Part shown: in pieces, positions 5,056 through 7,207 of the stretch
Layout: each line of letters begins with the position of its first letter
Position numbering within the stretch: position 1 is the stretch's first letter
Assembly: GCA_028712845.1 (NCBI GenBank)
Contig: JAQTPO010000099.1
Location: forward strand, 1 to 7,207
Length of the DNA: 7,207 nucleotides
Direction: 5' to 3'
Source of the DNA: Dehalococcoidales bacterium
Lineage (GTDB): Bacteria > Chloroflexota > Dehalococcoidia > Dehalococcoidales > Fen-1064
The notes under the pieces: generated by a model
What the model saw: the letters and a program-made list of their open reading frames with translations, nothing else
Told to the model about the DNA's origin: nothing
The model's database searches: none
Made by a program: the position numbers and the translations under genes

Positions 5056-7017
5056 CTAGTCCCGTTTGGTCGGTGGCTCTGAGACAATACTGATGGTTGG
5101 CATAGCGCCGCCACCGCCGGTAGCAGTTTGCGGCTTTAAGGTTACACCCGGCGCAGGCTGAGGAGCCTTGGCTTCCGGTTGTGTTGTCTCCGGGGGCATT
5201 GTCTCAACTAACTTAGGTGGGAGCGTCTCTCCTCTGAAAAGCGCTTCCAATTCGTCAAGGTCCAGCGTTTCTCTGGAGATTAAAGCCTCACTTAGTTTCA
5301 CAAGGAGTTCTTTATTCTCCTTCAGAATCTTAGTAGCGATGGACGAGGCTTCGTTTATAATTCTGTTAATTTCTCTATCTATCTCAAGAGCGGTTCTCTC
5401 ACTGTAGTCCTTAGTCTCAGAGATTTCCCTGCCGAGGAATACCAGTTCCTGTTTATCTCCATAAGTGCGCGGACCAAGCATATCACTCATGCCGAGATCA
5501 GTCACCATTTTACGCGCCAACCCTGTGGCTTGCCGCAGGTCACTGGAAGAACCGGAAGAAGCTTCATTATAAATAAGTTTCTCCGTACACAATCCGGCTA
5601 ATGATACCGCTATACCATCCGTTAATCTGGATTTGGACCAATAAGCTCTGTCTTCTGGAAGCATTCTGGTATAGCCACCTGCCACACCGCGGGCGATGAT
5701 AGACACTTTATGGGGCGGGTCAGCATTAGGTAGCATCTTCGCCACCAGAGCATGTCCCGCTTCGTGATAGGCGGTGAGCTCTTTGTCTTTAGGACTCATT
5801 CTTTTACTGCGCCGTTCAGGACCCATACTAACCTTATCGATGGATTCTTCCATCTCTTTCATTTCAATAGTTTTCTGACCGTGCCGGGCGGCGAGAATCG
5901 CCGCTTCGTTTACCAGGTTTGCAAGGTCGGCGCCGCTGAAACCGGCGGTCTCTTTTGCTATCGTATCCATATTGACCGATGCGGCGATAGGTTTATTCCT
6001 GGTATGGACTTTCAGTATGCCAGCGCGTCCGGTCACATCGGGCAGGTCAAGCACTACCCTGCGGTCGAAACGTCCGGGTCTGAGAAGCGCCGGGTCGAGG
6101 ATATCCGGACGGTTGGTCGCCGCCAGGATAATAATGTTTGTATTGGTATCAAAACCATCCATTTCGGTCAGAATCTGATTGAGGGTCTGCTCGCGCTCAT
6201 CGTGACTACCGCCTAAACCGGCACCGCGATGACGTCCCACTGCATCTATTTCATCGATGAAGATAATACAGGGAGCATGACGCTTTGCCTGTTCAAACAA
6301 ATCGCGAACACGGGAAGCGCCCACACCGACAAACATCTCTACGAATTCACTGCCGCTGATAGAGAAGAAAGGCACACCGGCTTCTCCTGCAATGGCTTTC
6401 GCAAGTAGCGTTTTACCGGTGCCGGGAGGTCCCACGAGCAATATACCGCGTGGAATACGCGCCCCGAGAGCCGTAAAACGCTCGCGGGTCTTCAGGAAAT
6501 CAACCACCTCATGCAGTTCCTGCTTGGCTTCATCGACTCCTGCCACATCATCGAATGTTACTTTAGGTTTATCTCCGGGGAATAAACGGGCATTGCTCCG
6601 CCCGAAACTCATCGCCTGATTATTGACGCCTCTGGCGCGGAAGAAAAGGAAGAACATCGCCACAATAAACACCACTATTAAGCCGTAGGTGAGAAAAATA
6701 CCTAACCAATCGATACCACCGGGTTTGATAACATAATCTACGCCGGTGAGCTTCAAATCTTTGATGTCGAAGAGTCCGACATCACCTTTGTAACTCTTCA
6801 GTTCTTTCTCATCGGTGGTGGTAATATTCAAATACTCGCCATCGACTTCGATTTTCTTGATTTCACCAGCCTGAGACATAGTAACAACCTGGCTGATGGG
6901 AATCTCCTGAGGCTTGTCTGTCGGCACCGTCCGGAACACCCAGAAAACCATAGCGATTACACAGGCAAAAATCAGTAAATATACTACACTTATATTTCGC
7001 ACTTTGGGTTGTTTCAT
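5056..7017 (-). CDS. ftsH: ATP-dependent zinc metalloprotease FtsH
   Basis: FtsH is a hexameric AAA+ protease of the cytoplasmic membrane that extracts and degrades misassembled membrane proteins and selected regulators. The 653-residue protein has a membrane helix at about 9-28, an extracytoplasmic domain at about 30-102 and a second helix at about 103-126. The AAA+ module has Walker A GPPGTGKT (196-203), pore loop FVGVGA (229-234), Walker B IIFIDEID (251-258) and the second region of homology [19 protein letters not shown] (301-319). The peptidase domain has HEAGH (418-422), with H418, H422 and probably D493 (in [10 protein letters not shown]) binding zinc. The last 40 or so residues are a Pro/Thr/Ala-rich tail with a GGGG stretch, probably disordered. 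I chose ATG 7017, preceded by AGAGG, over TTG 7047, because an extended -10 promoter puts the transcript start near 7045. moaE follows after 8 bases. Confidence 0.97.
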   Translation of the reverse strand: MKQPKVRNISVVYLLIFACVIAMVFWVFRTVPTDKPQEIPISQVVTMSQAGEIKKIEVDGEYLNITTTDEKELKSYKGDVGLFDIKDLKLTGVDYVIKPGGIDWLGIFLTYGLIVVFIVAMFFLFFRARGVNNQAMSFGRSNARLFPGDKPKVTFDDVAGVDEAKQELHEVVDFLKTRERFTALGARIPRGILLVGPPGTGKTLLAKAIAGEAGVPFFSISGSEFVEMFVGVGASRVRDLFEQAKRHAPCIIFIDEIDAVGRHRGAGLGGSHDEREQTLNQILTEMDGFDTNTNIIILAATNRPDILDPALLRPGRFDRRVVLDLPDVTGRAGILKVHTRNKPIAASVNMDTIAKETAGFSGADLANLVNEAAILAARHGQKTIEMKEMEESIDKVSMGPERRSKRMSPKDKELTAYHEAGHALVAKMLPNADPPHKVSIIARGVAGGYTRMLPEDRAYWSKSRLTDGIAVSLAGLCTEKLIYNEASSGSSSDLRQATGLARKMVTDLGMSDMLGPRTYGDKQELVFLGREISETKDYSERTALEIDREINRIINEASSIATKILKENKELLVKLSEALISRETLDLDELEALFRGETLPPKLVETMPPETTQPEAKAPQPAPGVTLKPQTATGGGGAMPTISIVSEPPTKRD

Positions 7018-7022
7018 TTTAA

Positions 7023-7027
7023 CCTCT
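7023..7027 (-). promoter_or_regulatory. Ribosome binding site deciding the ftsH ATG start
   Basis: Read on the minus strand, AGAGG lies five bases before ATG 7017. The longer frame from TTG 7047 has no ribosome site and begins at about the predicted transcript start. Confidence 0.65.
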
Positions 7028-7030
7028 GGT

Positions 7031-7044
7031 AAGCCGATAGGCTT
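7031..7044 (-). other. Small hairpin at the 5' end of the ftsH transcript
   Basis: On the minus strand AAGCC (7044-7040), loop TATC and GGCTT (7035-7031) form a perfect 5-bp stem. It starts at about the first base of the predicted mRNA and ends just before the ribosome site. Such 5' hairpins often protect mRNA from decay; that role here is inferred. Confidence 0.4.
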
Positions 7045-7051
7045 CAATTAC

Positions 7052-7060
7052 ATTATACCA
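7052..7060 (-). promoter_or_regulatory. Extended -10 promoter of ftsH-moaE
   Basis: The minus strand reads TGGTATAAT, a perfect TATAAT with an upstream TG (extended -10). The -35 position at 17 bases (7080-7075, TATTTA) is poor, as expected for this promoter type. Transcription should start near 7045, leaving a leader of about 28 bases before ATG 7017. Confidence 0.65.
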
Positions 7061-7084
7061 GTTTTGATTCAAAGTAAATAGCAA

Positions 7085-7127
7085 ATGCGGCTCGGTACTT
7101 TAGTACAGGCTCGCATACCGACCGCAT
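7085..7127. repeat. 12-bp bulged inverted repeat in the divergent promoter region
   Basis: ATGCGG(C)TCGGTA (7085-7097, C7091 bulged) pairs with TACCGACCGCAT (7116-7127) across an 18-base loop, giving 12 base pairs. The loop holds a short GTAC-containing palindrome. It lies between the ftsH promoter and the rightward promoter, so it may be a regulator site or a cruciform rather than a terminator. It could also be the remnant of a small palindromic repeat. Confidence 0.45.
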
Positions 7128-7144
7128 AGCAAGCGCACAACACA

Positions 7145-7173
7145 TTGATTTCATGCGCCTGACATGATATACT
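7145..7173 (+). promoter_or_regulatory. Promoter of a rightward gene beyond the window
   Basis: TTGATT (7145-7150, four of six), a 17-base spacer and TATACT (7168-7173, five of six), with TG at 7165-7166 making an extended -10. Transcription should start near 7180. The gene itself is outside the window. Confidence 0.6.
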
Positions 7174-7186
7174 TTACCGTGTAAAG
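7172..7186. promoter_or_regulatory. Perfect 6-bp dyad at the start of the rightward transcript, candidate operator
   Basis: CTTTAC (7172-7177), CGT, GTAAAG (7181-7186) is a perfect inverted repeat. It overlaps the end of the -10 box and covers the expected start of transcription, so a repressor bound here would block the promoter. Confidence 0.4.
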
Positions 7187-7191
7187 CGTTG

Positions 7192-7197
7192 AAGGAG
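7192..7197 (+). promoter_or_regulatory. Ribosome binding site of the gene entering at the right edge
   Basis: AAGGAG lies ten bases before the window end, with no start codon at a suitable distance inside the window. The coding region probably begins right after base 7207. Its product cannot be known from here. Confidence 0.55.
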
Positions 7198-7207
7198 AAG
7201 AGTAAGG

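Noticed and set aside
5752..6216. 154-codon open frame on the plus strand
   Set aside because: It lies wholly antisense to the AAA+ and peptidase regions of ftsH and has no family signature.
7018..7047. TTG start of ftsH ten codons upstream
   Set aside because: It lies at about the predicted transcription start and has no ribosome site, whereas ATG 7017 has AGAGG at five bases.
1..7207. New defence, secretion or biosynthetic system; CRISPR; tRNA or rRNA
   Set aside because: All large genes are recognised housekeeping genes, and I saw no repeat-spacer array, no tRNA cloverleaf and no transposase or phage gene.

Overview
The window is bacterial housekeeping DNA of medium GC content. It encodes RsmI, MetRS, a trans-polyprenyl diphosphate synthase, MoaE and FtsH, plus two small proteins I do not recognise. 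The gene set and the style of the proteins (a MetRS with four CxxC pairs and no C-terminal tRNA-binding domain, rsmI close to metG and a polyprenyl synthase, ftsH nearby) suggest a member of the Chloroflexota, perhaps Dehalococcoidia. This is inferred from memory of gene order and is not proven by the sequence.

Layout. From the left come a small two-helix membrane protein (89-478) behind a near-consensus promoter whose -10/start region carries an 8-bp dyad, then rsmI (589-1404) behind its own promoter and apparently with almost no leader. Next is a probable operon on the + strand: an 80-residue zinc-ribbon-like protein (1459-1701), metG (1763-3424) and the polyprenyl synthase (3445-4410). A 232-base spacer between converging genes (4411-4642) holds a compound palindromic, MITE/REP-like element and one perfect DnaA-box sequence. 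On the - strand, ftsH (7017 down to 5056) is followed 8 bases later by moaE (5047 down to 4643). To the right of ftsH lies a divergent regulatory region with an ftsH extended -10 promoter, a 12-bp bulged inverted repeat, and a second promoter with a dyad and ribosome binding site that reads off the right edge into a gene not contained here.

How the genes fit together. RsmI (decoding-centre rRNA methylation) and MetRS (Met-tRNA supply) both serve translation. The polyprenyl synthase provides an isoprenoid chain, most likely for a respiratory quinone. FtsH is the membrane quality-control protease, and MoaE makes molybdopterin for molybdenum/tungsten enzymes. No single pathway unites them.

No phage, transposase, CRISPR array, tRNA or rRNA is visible, and I see no clear new multi-gene system. 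The points most worth a second look are regulatory: possible alternative RNA pairings between the zinc-ribbon gene and metG, the near-leaderless rsmI start, the promoter dyads at both ends, and the palindromic element between the converging genes. Several gene starts here differ from the longest open frame because a ribosome binding site or promoter decides them.
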